A DNA stretch of 64,000 nucleotides from Cladophialophora immunda (taxonomy: Eukaryota > Ascomycota > Eurotiomycetes > Chaetothyriales > Herpotrichiellaceae). Below, in pieces: positions 44,690-57,084 of the stretch. The position numbers and the translations under genes are program-made. The stretch spans positions 2,852,001 through 2,916,000 of the forward strand of contig NW_015622541.1 of assembly GCF_000835495.1 (NCBI RefSeq). Reading direction: 5' to 3'. The stretch's first letter is position 1. Every line of letters begins with the position of its first letter. The notes under the pieces are model-generated. The model saw only the letters and a list, made by a program, of their open reading frames with translations, ran no database searches and was not told the DNA's origin.

Positions 44690-47607
44690 ATGTCAGAACC
44701 CTCGACGCAGCCTGACCGATCACCGTTTGCATGCAGGTTTTGCAAAAAGTACGTGCCGCTCTCTCATCTGCTCGATCCACTGGCTACGTGGCTGGAGTGG
44801 TTGGACTCGCTGATGTGGATCGATCTGTGCCTTGCGCGCTTCTCCCTATTGAACCTCAAGTCCTTCGCGCTCGGTCCACAGAGAGCTAACCCGTCCTCTT
44901 AGGCGAAAGGTCAAATGGTACAGTGGACGACCACATCCAGATAGACAGATCCAGCTGATGTGAGATGCGTTCGATGCAGTGATCGCACCCTGCCCAGTTG
45001 CTCGATATGCATCAGGACGCAACAAGAATGCGACTATCCATCCGAAGCAGCAAGGCCTGGTCCCAAGCTGGGTATGCCCCGATGCCTCCAACATCCCATT
45101 TATTGTGGCGCGTTATACTCACCGATGTAGGCACAACCAGACGAAAACGACCCCGATCCAGCTCCCGGGAGAAGCATCGTGACATGTCTACCAGCACAGA
45201 TTCTGCCTTGGCCTCTGGCGCAGCAGTTGAGAGCGCAGATAGCAGGACAGAAGTGGAAGCCACTACGAGTCTGGTCTCGAGTGGCAGCGCTGCCAACGGG
45301 AGTCCAACTCCCACGTCTGCCAGTTTCAACTCGGGCCCGATTGGTGGCTATCTCCTTACACCAGTTACGACACCCCTCGACGTTCGCACATTGGCCTTCA
45401 TCATGCACCCCTCCCACGAGACCGCTGTGACCCTCTCTAACATGGAGTTCGTCTCTATCAGCAAGTCGGGCGCCACGCTGGGCAACGTGGACCGGCTCGC
45501 CCAAGCATGTGCCTTACTCAAAGTCCCGGCAAATGCTCTTCAGCCATAGTACGTGGTTATGTCTCTTTTCCCTTTCCAATCGTCCTGCATTGGCACGGGG
45601 CTGGTGAAAAGCTGACCCTCCGTCGTGTTCAACAGTTTAAATCTCTATTTCGACAACATGACCTCCTTTTCGCTTTTCCACAGGCCCTCTTTTGCCGCCA
45701 AGCTGTGCGCCATTGACTCGGTCCAGCAGCTCGCAGCATTGCTGGCGTCGATATTCTCGTTCTCAGCGCGATACATAGTCATCTCTGATCGAGACCCCGC
45801 TGACTTGGACGACGGCCTTGGCCCACGATTGCCGCCCAAACATTTCGAGGATATGTCTCAGCGATGCGTGGACCAACTATTGGCCGAGTACTCGGATCGC
45901 TCTCCGCCGCTTTGTGTCTTGCAAGCTCTGATCCTCAACACCTTCAGCCAACTGATCAAAGGGGTCCGCGGTGCAGCCTGGCGGCGGCTGGGTATCTGCG
46001 TCCGCGTCGCATACGAGCTTGACCTTCATCATGTTGATCGAGATAACACCCCCGAGCAGCAGGATCCAGACATCTGGTACAGCACAGAGGAGTGCCGGCG
46101 CGCCTGGTGGGCTATTTGGGAGATGGACAATTTTGCCAGCCTGATCCGGCGCTGCCCAACCGCCGTGGACGGCACCGATAACGAGACACGTTTCCCGGTC
46201 GCGGATGAAGAGTGGTTTGCTCGGCGGTTCACCCCCAGTTGCTTTCTCGAGACGAAGCCGATGGAGCGGTTGAAAGCGCTTCAACGATGCGGCACCCAGA
46301 GCCCCAAGGCATGGTTTCTCGTGCTGGACTCTCTCATGCGCGAAGGGCATCGACTCTCGAAATTTAGGAGCCCGTGCCCGGGCAAAGGGACACCACCTCC
46401 TTCAGCTTGGTCTCGGTCTGGCGAACCGTCAAAGGACAACACTGAGAGTTTGGCAATCCTGGCCAATGCCCTGCGATGCTTCAGCATGGCTCTTCCGAAA
46501 CAGCTGCGTTACCGGGACGGGTTTCTGTCCTTCGCCGCCAACGATCCAGCGGTGCGGCAGCTACACAGCGCGAAGTATAGCATCCATGTGACCACACAGC
46601 TCACCCGCATGATGATCCACCATCAGGACGCGTACCACGGCGCCCAGCAAGATCTACACCTTAACGACCTTCAGGAGGGACCGGATCAAGACTCGGATGC
46701 CACGGCGGAGAACGAGTCGCTCAGCCTACGTCTCGGGCCGGCCAGAGAGGGCATGCAGCAGTTCATCGAGGCTGCCGACGAACTGCTCCGCATTGTGTCG
46801 TGGAGCTCGGAGGAACACGTCCGCTATGTCAACCCGTTCCTGGCAAGCACCATCTGGTACGGGGCGGTAGTTCACCTTGGCTGGAAAGTGCTAGCTCCAC
46901 CAAGCACGAACCTCGACTGGGTTGAGTCCAAGTTTACCGTGCTACACATGATCCTGATGGAGTTTTCCGAGTTCTGGGACTTGCCCAAAACACTCCAGGA
47001 GAATCTGGCGTCGGTGGAAGGCAAGTTGCACTTGTTCAAAAACCCCAAAGTTCGCCGGCTTTCCCACCCCAATCATTCTACCAACGCGAATAGAGACAGA
47101 AACGCAACAAAGGTTACGGCGAGGACGCAGTCAACAGCCGCTAGAGATCTTCAGGCCGGTGGCCAAGTTGCAGCTGCACGATCTACTATGGGTCCCGGCC
47201 CCGTCGTTGACACAGACTGCCTCCCACCGGGCGATCAGGATGACGGTCATGTAATGGGCTCTCAGCGGTTCTTGCCGACAGGGCTGAGTATGAATCATGA
47301 GGGCGCGGCCATGGCTTCTGATCGCAGTAGTCAGGAAGGTCGCTATGCTTCCATCGACGAGGTTACCGTCCCAACATCGATGGGTGGTGATATTGGAGCC
47401 AAGGACTGTGGCGGCAACGATGACCAATACATGTTTGATGAGTCCTGTATGACAAGCACTAACCTGGTGAGTGCTGAAGGGCCCTACGCTGAGCAAGCCA
47501 CGAGCAACTACCAGTCTCGCGGGCTATGGGATGACTTGGCGTGGGATCTGGATTTTGCGATGGACCCCAGGAGTTTCTTTCGAGGGATTATGGACTATAA
47601 CAACTAA
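44690..47607 (+). CDS. Zn2Cys6 transcription factor at the edge of the P450 cluster
   Basis: Five exons, 44690-44748, 44901-44915 (15 nt), 44980-45071, 45131-45548 and 45636-47607, give 851 residues. The zinc cluster exists only after splicing three exons: CRFCKKRKVKC then DRTLPSCSICIRTQQEC (about residues 15-42). This is a perfect C-x2-C-x6-C-x6-C-x2-C-x6-C. A basic linker (TTRRKRPRSSSREKHR) follows. The fungal middle homology region spans about residues 190-480, including GAAWRRLGICVRVAYELDLHH and ECRRAWWAIWEMDNF. The C-terminus is acidic and disordered. Being the first gene before cytochrome b5 and the oxidoreductase run, it is the best candidate for the cluster regulator (inference). Confidence 0.88.
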
Positions 47608-47737
47608 GCGGACCCGGAACACGTTCTACCAGAGATCAGTTCTTGCCTGATCTATGCTCAGTGAGAATCCGAGTCGAGCCAGGGTGGCCATCTCTAGAGC
47701 CAGCAGTGTTTCCTGCAAGCATTTAAGATATCTAACA

Positions 47738-48419
47738 TTACTTTCCCCCGTCACTCCAGACACCACGCCAGCCTGTCCGGAATGCTTCGGATCCGTCTGA
47801 ACCGGGAGCAATCCATGGTTTCAAAAGTCCTAGTACTCGTCCCTCCTCCATCGAGTAGAGATACGCAGCCAATGCTGCCACCACAATGGCCACCAGAATG
47901 CTGTAGAGCGTGACAAGGTTGGAGGGAGTTTTCTTCACCTTCTTGGTAGAGAGTCGAGCCTTTTCAACAGTTTCGGCAGACTGGAAACAACAGGCGACAT
48001 CAGTGATGCTCTTGCTTTGTGGATGAGTGACTGCGCCGAAATCAAATCCATAGGAGCTTTTGATGGATATCAACGAGTCAATGAAGCCAGCACACATACC
48101 GTTTGATCTAACGACCCTATCAACAATTCTCGGAGCTGTGCATGGGCATCCTTTGAATGGCCGACCTCGTCGAAGGCCGCGGTACCATCCTTGCCAGAAC
48201 AGTCCAAAATCACTTCCTCCCCTCCTCTGCAATCCCAAAAGGCAATCAGCACAACGTTCCCACTCCTCCAACATACCCAGGGGATACCGTCTCCTCCAGC
48301 GGGACTTACGGGTGTTCTTCGACAAAGCGGGTGACGTCGTAGACCTGGTCTCCATAGATCATGTACAAGTCGCCTTTTCTAGCATGTTGAGAGACCTGCG
48401 CCAGGCTGAATCGTTTCAT
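47738..48419 (-). CDS. Membrane-anchored cytochrome b5
   Basis: ATG at 48419 (MKRFSLAQVSQHARKGD). Three exons joined at EEHP|GGEEV and SLDQT|SAETV give about 160 residues. The b5 domain has both haem ligands: His in HPGGEEVILD and His in FDEVGHSKDA. A transmembrane helix (LVTLYSILVAIVVAALAAYLYS) follows a basic linker, leaving about 35 residues after it, longer than the usual tail anchor. Microsomal b5 donates electrons to P450s, desaturases and hydroxylases in the ER. Its position between the regulator and genes for two P450s and a P450 reductase suggests a dedicated role here, though a general housekeeping b5 cannot be excluded. The introns have GTAAGT and GTATGT donors. Confidence 0.9.
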
Positions 48420-49428
48420 GGCCTGGAAAGCGGACTACTGCTGGGTGTTTTGCCCTGCAGTCCTCACCAAGAACAGCGTGAAGGGGAAGGGAGTCGGCTC
48501 TAGCTGCGCAACGCACCGCGAATAGGGGTCGCGACCTATACCAAAGAGAAGGACGGTTTGTTCTAATGTCACACGAGTAGTGACCACTCTGAGATGAGAG
48601 CTTTTGTGGCTGAAGCCAAAATCACCATATTTCGCGTTCTTTGACTCGTTCATGGGTATCAGCACAATCCTGCCACATTTCCGTGTCAATCAGCCACCGG
48701 GGGCATTGTCGTGACCGGCCGTCAACCACCGTCTTCAAGACGGTCGACCGAACTCATTCCTTGCTGCGCTGGACGAACAGCCCACAATGCCGCAAGGTGT
48801 CAGAAGAACTGTCGCAACTTCATCCTCGGGCATTGGCATTGACGCATATCGGGTGGAGTGGAGTAGTCAAGAGAGTCCGCCCGCCATCCCCAGGAATCTG
48901 ACCAAATTCGCCCGTTTTTGAGGGGGCGGGTCGCCATCGGTCGAATTATGGTTGGTTCAGGCTTCAGCAAAGTTCTCTTCACGTCGTTAGTCTCTGTGGA
49001 GACGGACACCAAGCTAGGACAGGCGAAAAGATTCACCTCGACGATGCGACTGGCTAGGGTATGTCGCTGCTCAACCCCACAGACACCATTAGATCAGGAG
49101 CAATTGCGAGGTACGTGTAGAGGGCTCTGCGGGCACGGGGAGTCACTAAGGTAGTCATTAACCCGGTGCCACCCTGGGTTTTTCCTTGAGACGCATCAAG
49201 CATCCCGCCGATCCCGGCGCGCAATTAACCAGCCTATCGATCCATTTCAGCGTCGGGTGGACGGACTCGACGAACCCAAGCATCTTCTTTACCTTTCCGG
49301 GCATACCTCGCAATAGCTTACACCAGTCGCCGTACATCAGCTGGGTCTATTTGTTCTAACCTCTGTGAACAGTAAACGCTGAACACGGGAGCACACGAAG
49401 CAAAAAGACCACGACACCGATCAGCAAC
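48420..49428. promoter_or_regulatory. Divergent promoter region b5 / SDR-1
   Basis: 1 kb between divergent starts. No gene or convincing conserved operator was identified. Confidence 0.4.
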
Positions 49429-50355
49429 ATGAGCACCGGCCTTCCCTATAAACTGGACGGAACTGGACGTCTGCACCAGCGAGTTGCCATCGTGACTGGC
49501 TCATCGTCTGGGCTGGGTCGTGGAATAGCGCTGGCTCTGGCTCGCGAAGGTGCCTATGTGATATGCGCCGATCGTGTTGCCGAAGCACGCCAGGATGGCT
49601 TCGAGGAAGACAAGCACATGCCCACGCACGAAGTCATTGGGAACAACGGCGGCAAGGCCTACTATCAAAAGTGTGACTTGATGAACGTGGCCGAAATTGT
49701 GGCCCTGATCGAGTTTGCGGTCAAGGTATGCGAGCAAGCAAGCACAATCCCCCCGTTTCGTGTCGCTGGCCGGCTGGCTGGTCTAACAACGCAAATGCCA
49801 CAGACATTCCACAAATTAGACATTCTCGTCAACAACGCCGGCCTGTGGATGCCGCTGCGTGACTTTGTAGAGGAGACCGAGGAGCAGTGGGACGCCATGT
49901 TCGCCATCAATGCCAAAGGCACAGCTACGGCAATGCGCGAGGCCATCAAGCAGTTCCTCACGCAGCCCATTGATCAAGTCTCTGGGTCGCGGGGGCGGAT
50001 TGTCAACATCTCCTCCAGCGCTGGCGGCCGCACAGCCATCCGCCGAGAGGCTACGTATGCTGCGAGCAAGGCGGCGGTGGCCATGCTGACCCAGAACGTC
50101 GCCCTCGACCACGCCAAAGACCACATCAACGTCAACGGCGTGTGTCCCGGTGTGGTTCGAAGTGGCGCGGCCAGCATCAATTTCCGAACACCCGCCATCA
50201 TCACCGAGATGCAGAAGGGCACCCCTTGGCCCAGGCTGGGAGAGCCACTGGATATCGCAAAGGCAGTGGTGTTCTTGTGTAGCGATGACGCCCAATGGAT
50301 CACGGGGCAGAATCTGGCCGTGGACGGTGGTTTCACGATTGGCATACCACTGTAG
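49429..50355 (+). CDS. Short-chain dehydrogenase/reductase SDR-1
   Basis: Exons 49429-49725 and 49804-50355 give 282 residues. The 78-nt intron (GTATGC donor, CTAAC branch, CACAG acceptor) is in frame and stop-free, so the unspliced frame is also open. Classical SDR signs are present: TGSSSGLGRG cofactor motif (about residues 24-33), CADR at the end of beta-2, LDILVNNAG, IVNISSSAG with catalytic Ser, YAASK with catalytic Tyr and Lys, and VNGVCPG with the C-terminal GQNLAVDGGF. Asp in CADR favours NAD(H) or at least an adenosine-ribose contact. The enzyme would interconvert an alcohol and ketone. It is head-to-tail with SDR-2, 395 bp apart. Confidence 0.92.
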   Translation: MSTGLPYKLDGTGRLHQRVAIVTGSSSGLGRGIALALAREGAYVICADRVAEARQDGFEEDKHMPTHEVIGNNGGKAYYQKCDLMNVAEIVALIEFAVKVCEQASTIPPFRVAGRLAGLTTQMPQTFHKLDILVNNAGLWMPLRDFVEETEEQWDAMFAINAKGTATAMREAIKQFLTQPIDQVSGSRGRIVNISSSAGGRTAIRREATYAASKAAVAMLTQNVALDHAKDHINVNGVCPGVVRSGAASINFRTPAIITEMQKGTPWPRLGEPLDIAKAVVFLCSDDAQWITGQNLAVDGGFTIGIPL

Positions 50356-50750
50356 TTGATGTATATCGCTAGATAGCGCTGAATAAAACTTGCTGTTGTG
50401 TATAGCGGAACTAAAACGCGAGTATCCCACCGGACGCACGGCTCCAATGCCTATCCCCGGAGTCTTCTCACAGGACTTTTTGGTGGGCACTGTCATCAAG
50501 ACGGAATAGTATGTACCATGGGCATGTAGTTTGCCCGTTGAGACAATCGTCCCGACCGATGAAAATGTCGGACGGTCCATTGCTGAGCGAGGCATGGCGA
50601 ACCAACCACACACATCCCCATAGCTCGTCTCCGTATTCTTACGACTCTGTCCTTAATAACAATAGCAATCCAAGCTTTGAACTTGGCCAACGCTTCCCTT
50701 AGACGGCCTTTTATGACACCGTTTCATACCCATTTGCACGCAACGCAACC

Positions 50751-51881
50751 ATGTCATTGACCGGACTCGGACTAAAGGGGTGAGCGCAGAACTGTCCCCC
50801 TCCGACGCAACGAGGTTGTCATGCCCTAACTATTGCGAAGGGTCGTTCTCGTTACTGGAGCAGGTGGCGCTCTTGGACGGGCGATTGCTCTCCAGTTTGC
50901 TCGTGACGGGGTCAGGCGGATTGCCGGCCTGGATCTCTCAGACAAAGCACTGAATGAGACCGCTGCATCGCTGAGCGCCGAAGTCCTAGACGTGGATTTC
51001 CTGCCAATTGCCGTCGATATTTCAGATGAAGAGCAGGTGGCTCGCGCTTTCAAGTCGACGGTTGACCGATTTGGGAGAATCGACTACGCTATCAACAACG
51101 CGGCAATCGCGGCGCCGTTCGTGCCCACGGGGGAAACGACTCTTGAAGCTTTCGAAAAGGTCCAGAAAATCAACCTAAGAGGTACCTGGCTCTGTGAGAG
51201 GGAAGAATTGCGATATATGGTGAAGCAAGAGCCGTTGGAGACCCGGTAAGCGTTCGGACCAGTGACCAGATCAATCGCTTACTGTTAAGATGCATGTCTT
51301 GTCGTGCCGATTCTGACTCTCTCTCCAGCAACGGTAGAGCTCCTGCCAAGGGCTCGATCGTGGTTGTTTCGTCCCTGCTGGGCATCCGAGCCATGCCTTT
51401 GGATGGGCTGTACACCATCTCCAAGCATGGTTGGTCTTCACCTTGAGCCCCCCTTGCGTGTGCCATGGGCTGACCAGGAGTCTCTAGGGCTGATCGGCAT
51501 GGTGCGGACGGATGCACTCGACTACGCAAAGCAAGGAATTCGAGTCAATGCCGTTTGCCCAGGGTAAGTCTTTCGGAGATGGCTGACATTGGCCGGGATA
51601 TCCACCAACTGACCCAATTTGCCTCCTCCTCTAGATTCATCGATACTCCATTGGTGACACCTGCAATCCGGGAGTTGCTTGCTCCACAGATTGAAAAGAC
51701 TCCAATGGGCCGGTTGGCAAGTCCGGAAGAGGTGGCTGATGCGGTAGTATACCTGTCAAGCGACAGAGCAAGCTATGTCACAGGCTCGGTGCTCTCGGTG
51801 AGTGGCATTCATTCCTCGTCCCAGCGGCCAGGCCGAAGATTAATGCAGAGACAGGTCGATGGAGGTTACAGTGCACAGTAA
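50751..51881 (+). CDS. Short-chain dehydrogenase/reductase SDR-2
   Basis: Six exons, 50751-50779, 50841-51245, 51329-51429, 51488-51563, 51635-51797 and 51855-51881, give 266 residues. The first exon encodes only MSLTGLGLKG and the last only eight residues (VDGGYSAQ) plus stop. Motifs: TGAGGALGRA (about residues 14-23), DLSD after beta-2, YAINNAA, IVVVSSLLG with Ser, YTISKHG with Tyr and Lys, VNAVCPGFIDTP, and YVTGSVLSVDGG. All required residues are present. It is distinct from SDR-1, so it probably handles a different substrate or step. Branch sites such as CCCTAAC before exon 2 support the model. Confidence 0.9.
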
Positions 51882-52182
51882 AAGCAGGAAGTGGACACCG
51901 GCGTCCGAGCTTTGACCGCCCTCAAGCTGGTCTGTTGGATTTGTACCTTGGACATGATTCTGGGAGCATATATACACCCCCGACTTCTTGGAATATTTCC
52001 TACTACTGGCCTCGCCGACTAGTGTGGTCTCATCTTCGGAGAGCCCAAGTAATGTTGCTTGGTGTAGGTGAATCATAACCAACCCATGAGGCTGCGTGCT
52101 ATCTACAGGATCTGAGCGGGAAAATGGCTACATCTCAGACCCAATCTGCCAACTCCAAATCCCAAGCATGCCATCTGCAAAC
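51882..52182. other. Convergent spacer SDR-2 / CPR
   Basis: 300 bp between 3' ends. Nothing was recognised. Confidence 0.4.
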
Positions 52183-54362
52183 TCATGACCATGCGTCCTC
52201 CTGGTACTGATTGGCAACTCTCATCTGCTTGACGACAGCAGCCGCCTCGGTGAGTGGAATAGCCCTCTGCTCGGAAATTATCTGTTCCAGCAGACCACTC
52301 ACGTCCTTTGCCATTGAAGCGTCGCCACAGACATAAAAGTGAGCATCTTTGGTGAGGAGCGAACTGATCTCTGCTCCAAACTGACGTATTTTCTCCTGGA
52401 CATATACCTTTTTGCCAGGCGTCTGGCGCGAGAACGCCGTGATCATTCTGAAGTTGGATCCGAGGATTCGTCCATATTCCTGGACAGACCGTCAGCACGA
52501 AAGCCTTCAAGTGTGCCGTTGCGAGACGTGTCACTTACCGCCCACTCCTCCTCGTAGATGAAGTCTTCCTTTTGGCTGCGACAGCCGAAGAACAGCATGG
52601 TCAGTCCTACTGCCAAACCTGCCTTCCTTTGTTCTGCTCGCTCTTGCACGAATGCTCTGAACGGCGCAACGCCGGTGCCTGGACCGACCATGATAATCGG
52701 GGTGGTGGTGCTGGCCGGGAGGCGGAATGTGGATGGTCGGATATACAAAGCAGCTCGAAGACCGTCGTAGTGCTTGCGAGGTGGATCAATGATATAGCTG
52801 GCAGCGTAGGGGTCCTGATCAGAGACATCGTTCTGCTTCTGCTCGAGGGCAAGTAGATAGTTGGTTGCCACGCCCTTGAAGAAAAGCTTGGTGGATGCGA
52901 TAGGGTGCGTTTCCACTTTTGTAGTGATGGTCAGTCGGTCTCGCATTGCCAGTGATGACGACGATATTGAGTAGATGCGTGGTTGTAAGGCTACAAGGCT
53001 TTCCAGTAGCATGCTGAAAGGTACATACTTCCATGTTACGTCCTGGGCTACGAGTTCGAGCGTCTGGGAGATATTCAACTGTCGCTCAGTGATCTGGCTG
53101 TGGAAGTAGTCCTTGTCGTTTCCCAGCTTTTCCATTTCTGCTCTGGCATCCGCGGTAGGCGCGTAACTGGAGAGCTGCTGAATAAATTGTCGTGAAACGG
53201 AGGCCCCGATCTCCAGTCTGTATCGCACGATCGTGTCATACGTGGTGGGAACAGGGAAAGCCACTTTGGCAGTCCGCTCGATGGCCTTCACGTCGACGAT
53301 GGCGTCGCGTTTGTCCTCCAATCCGAAAGTTCGGAGGAATCGATCAACTTCGACGCCTGAGTTCATTGGCATGATGGAGACATGGTCCCCGGTCTCGTAA
53401 CTCAGGTCCGAGCCCGTTAGGCCGAACTCCATGTGCAGGCAGTTTCTGTCTTTGGCCTTGAATATCTGACGAGCAACAGCCAGAGGAGCAGGAAAGGGGT
53501 TGTGGGAGTCAAAGGGGGCCTTCAGCACCCCCTGCAGCTGCAGTGTATTGGGCTCGCCGAGATAGACAGCCGTGCTAGACTTGGTGTGGTCGTTGAGCTC
53601 AGTGATCTCAAAGACGGGCTCGTACACTGCAGTACGCTCGGTGAGGTTCATCTCTTTGGCCAAGGCTTTCCACATGGGTTCCTTCCAGGCCATAAAGTCT
53701 TCATCTGTCGTTCTTTCTCCATCATCACCACGGCCGGCGGGCGCGATTCGATGAGCACCAAGGTTTTCCAGAGTGGCGTCAATCTTCTTCGAGACAGCAT
53801 TAAAGTGCTCGTACGTGGAGTTTCCCAGGCCAAAGGACAAGTACTTCATGTTCGACAACGAAGAGCCTCCATTGTCAAACGTGACATCGTCAGCCGTGAT
53901 AAAATTGTAAAAGTCTTGCGCATTGTCCGTCGGCTCTCCTTCTCCAAACGTGGCCATGATGAACATCGCGACAGCCGTGCTCGGGAACTCGTTCAGGTTG
54001 GTGCAGTCGTAGTCTTCCAGGTTGGCCAGCATGGTCCTCAGTCCAAAGCGAGAGTGGCCCTCCTTTGCGAGACGCGCAGCAATGTCCTCAGCAAACCCTG
54101 TCTGCGAGCCGAAGAAGATGACACAGTTCTTGTCGGCGGCTTTCATTTGCTCAATGATGTTTCGGCTGCCATTGTTGGCCAGCGGTTTCTTGAAGCCGGA
54201 GGATTTGGCTGGTGACTTCTTCCTTGTAAAGTCCTGAAGATACCAAAGTGCTGCCACGAGAAGGCAGACCAGGACAGTGGCAATCTCGGAGCCGCTGAGA
54301 GAGCCAATCTTGTGCATGAGGATATCTGCATTGGCGGCAGATCCAAGCTTTGCCGATGCCAT
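52183..54362 (-). CDS. NADPH-cytochrome P450 reductase
   Basis: Exons 52539-54362 and 52183-52479 give 706 residues, a normal length. The ATG at 54362 (MASAKLGSA) is preferred to the upstream in-frame GTG. An N-terminal anchor (ATVLVCLLVAALWYLQDF) precedes the flavodoxin domain (SQTGFAEDIAARLAKEG, then ATFGEGEPTDNA and GLGNSTYEHFN; FMN). The FAD domain shows RIYSISSSS, and the NADPH domain GPGTGVAPFRAF, FFGCRS and YVCGDASMAKDV. The C-terminus ends in ...YQEDAWS with the aromatic residue that stacks on FAD. The enzyme passes electrons from NADPH to P450s at the ER. An additional reductase inside a gene cluster is uncommon; whether it is the genome's only copy cannot be judged here. Confidence 0.95.
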
Positions 54363-55080
54363 TGTTGGGGGAGATGTTCTGTTGTCGAAATGTTCAATGT
54401 CCCAGCTCGTCGGAGGTTGCACAATCCATACCCCGTATACAGGATTGACAGGAAATATAACGGCCAGCAGAGAACCCTCTGTGACCTTTTGTCAAGACCC
54501 TCGCTCTGGCCTGTCTTCCACGGCGCTCGGGCTCTCCATCAGGGGGTGCATCTCCCTTGACTGGACTGGCGGACTGTGGCATGTAGCCATGGTGCTAATT
54601 GCCCGCATTTCCCTGCGTTGTGGCACCCACGGGGCAACCAGGTTATTTGCCCGAGCGCTATCTTCTGGTGTGTTCGTTGCTAGTTGTTGGCATACATCTG
54701 CCCAGAGTCGGGGGTTTCTCGGGGCATATGCTGGGGTGACGTGGAGACAACTGGCCCCCTATGTTGTCAGATTCCAATGCCCGGCACAAAATCCGGATGG
54801 TTTAGAAGCCTAGGTGATGGTTGAAGTCATACCACTGATCAATCTGGTCTAACTATACGAGCAGCATGACGTCTTGGACAGAGTGGCTATTGTGGGCCCC
54901 GCAAAAAGTGCAGGTCGAGCAGTGTGCAAGAGTCCACCGCAATTAGGCAGAGATTGCTTCTGGGTGCCGTACATCAGACAGTGCTATTCGGTCCTACTTG
55001 TTATGGTAGAGAATTCATTCAAAGTGGCTTTCTTATTGCAGAAGTAGAGAGCCATCTACATTTCTGGACATCCTCCAATC
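54363..55080. other. Intergenic, 0.7 kb
   Basis: It holds the CPR promoter region and the 3' region of P450-1. Short open frames only. Confidence 0.4.
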
Positions 55081-57084
55081 TCACTCGAATGGTGCAAGAT
55101 CCTTCATCGATTTCTCATACTCGCGTTCAATCACTACAACGTGCTTCTCACTCCTTGGCTCGAAGATAACCTTGAACGGATTTGGTGCGTGCAAGAGGCC
55201 GTTCGAGTAGTCTTCAGGGTCGAGAGATGTAGTTTTGCCTGTTCTAGGGTCGATGGGTTCCTTGATTTCGAAAGCCCAGATCAGTTTCGCAACGATTCGC
55301 CATTGATTGCGCTCGGCAAGGTGGACACCAGGGCACATTCGACGGCCAGCCCCATATCCGTAGTGATGTGGAACAACGTTAGCGGAGAAGGCGTCAACGG
55401 GAGGACAGGGACTTATCTCTCAGCTTATAGTCCGCGCTTCCTGCGTAGTCATTCGCCAATTTGTAGTGATTGATGTATCGGTCGGGATTGAATTTGAACG
55501 GGTCATCGTATCCTTCTCTTTCCATGTGGTGGACAGCCCAGATGGGAAGAAAGACCGTGGAACCCTTGGGGATGAACATGCCTTCATACCAGTCATCTTC
55601 GGCGGTGCTGCGAGGTAGGCCTGTCGCCACACTGGTTTCATTACTTCAGTGGACACATTGTGCTGTGAGCTAGGGGCACTCTACTTACGCTGGTCGCCAT
55701 CTCATACCCTCTTTCACGATCGAGTTCACGTAGGGCAGCTTGGAGAAGTCCGACCACTCGGGCATCCTACATCCATGTAAGTTCGGATTTCAACAGAGTC
55801 TGCCTTTCAAAAGTCTCACCGTTCGCTACCGCAGACATCAAGCATTTGCTTGTAGGCCTTCTCTTGGACCCATGGGTTCTTGGCCAGCGCTAGAATCATG
55901 GTTAACATGGAGGATGAGGTCGTCTCGGCTCCCCCTTCCACCAACTCTCCGAAGAGCTGGTCCAAGGCGTGTTGTGACATGGGGAAGCCTTTCTCGTTAT
56001 ACTCGTCGAGGAGCCTGTCTGCAAGAGACACCCGATGGTCACCTCTGGCACGGCGCTCGTCTACCAGGTGTCGGGCTTTGGTCCAAATGTCGTGCATGCC
56101 TTTCCCAGCAGTCCTTGCGCGTCTCTTCCAGAATGCAAATCGTTCTGGCACCAGCTTCAGGAAGGGATACTCGTCGACTGGGGGATTTGCACCTGGCTCG
56201 AGGGCTTCTCCGAACTATTCCGGTTATTGGGTCAGTGTTTGACAAGAAGAAAGAGGGCTGAGGCTTACCAAGTTGAGTGCATCATAGACAGCCTATATCG
56301 ATTAGCCAGTGATCAGTCAAAGTGCAGTGTCAGGAACTCACATGACCCCAGAAGTTCTCAAAGGTTGGGCCTCTCTGACCGTAGATCAAAATACATGCAA
56401 TGGATGAAGTGGTCCGTCGAACATGGTTGTAGAAGTTCTCGGGGTCCGTCAAAAGCTGATGGGTTAAGACAGTGACCCTGCAGGCGGTCAGAGACGACAC
56501 AAATACTTTGTCCGTCTTGCACATACTCGGCATCTTGCACCTTGGCAGCATTCTCATCCAAGATCCTAGGCTTCTCTGGGTTTACTATCGTGTCTATGCT
56601 GGCACAAATCCAGACTCACCGAAAAGTTGTGGGTTGCGATCCGGCGCTTCTCCTTTGTCTCTACCGTGTTCGGGGCAAACACAATGCTGTCGCCGGAAGT
56701 GATGATGTCGGCAACATAGTTCTTGGGCCGTTCAGCGTAGATCAACCCCTTCTTGTCCCATAACTCGTGGATGGCCTTTTTATCACAAACAACAATTACA
56801 TTTCGAGGGCCGAACTTCAGGGAGTAGACTCCTCCATACTGCAGACTCCACTCCTTGAACCTGGGCACCTGTTGTGAGTGACAAGTATTGGGTATGTATG
56901 CTTGGAAGAGGTCTCACTGCTTATAGAGTCCGGTAAGGGGGACCTGGTGTAGATTCCCGAGCAGTGGTAAGGTTGGAGGACCCGGCGGCATACGAGGGTC
57001 ACGTCTGCCAATCCGCAATATCTTGAAGAGACCGGCAAGGACAACGGCAACTACGCCAAGGTGAAAGAGGGGGAATTCGTACAT
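55081..57084 (-). CDS. Cytochrome P450-1, E-class (CYP-1)
   Basis: ATG at 57084, stop at 55081, interrupted by several short introns; about 500 residues. An N-terminal membrane anchor (LFHLGVVAVVLAGLFKIL) and a proline hinge RDPRMPPGPPTLPLLGN are followed by QFKEWSLQYGGVYSLKFG across intron 1. The I-helix is VEGGAETTSS, the K-helix EGMR (ExxR), the PERF-like region FNPDRYI, and the haem loop YGYGAGRRMCPGVHLAE with the Cys ligand. These features fit the microsomal fungal group that includes O-methylsterigmatocystin-oxidoreductase-like P450s. It lies next to CPR on the same strand and is closely similar to P450-2 (shared RDPRMPPGPPT and EPGANPPVDE). Likely a hydroxylase or oxidase; substrate unknown. 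Confidence 0.9.

Noticed and set aside
53433..54215. 260-codon forward frame
   Set aside because: Antisense shadow of the clear P450 reductase gene.
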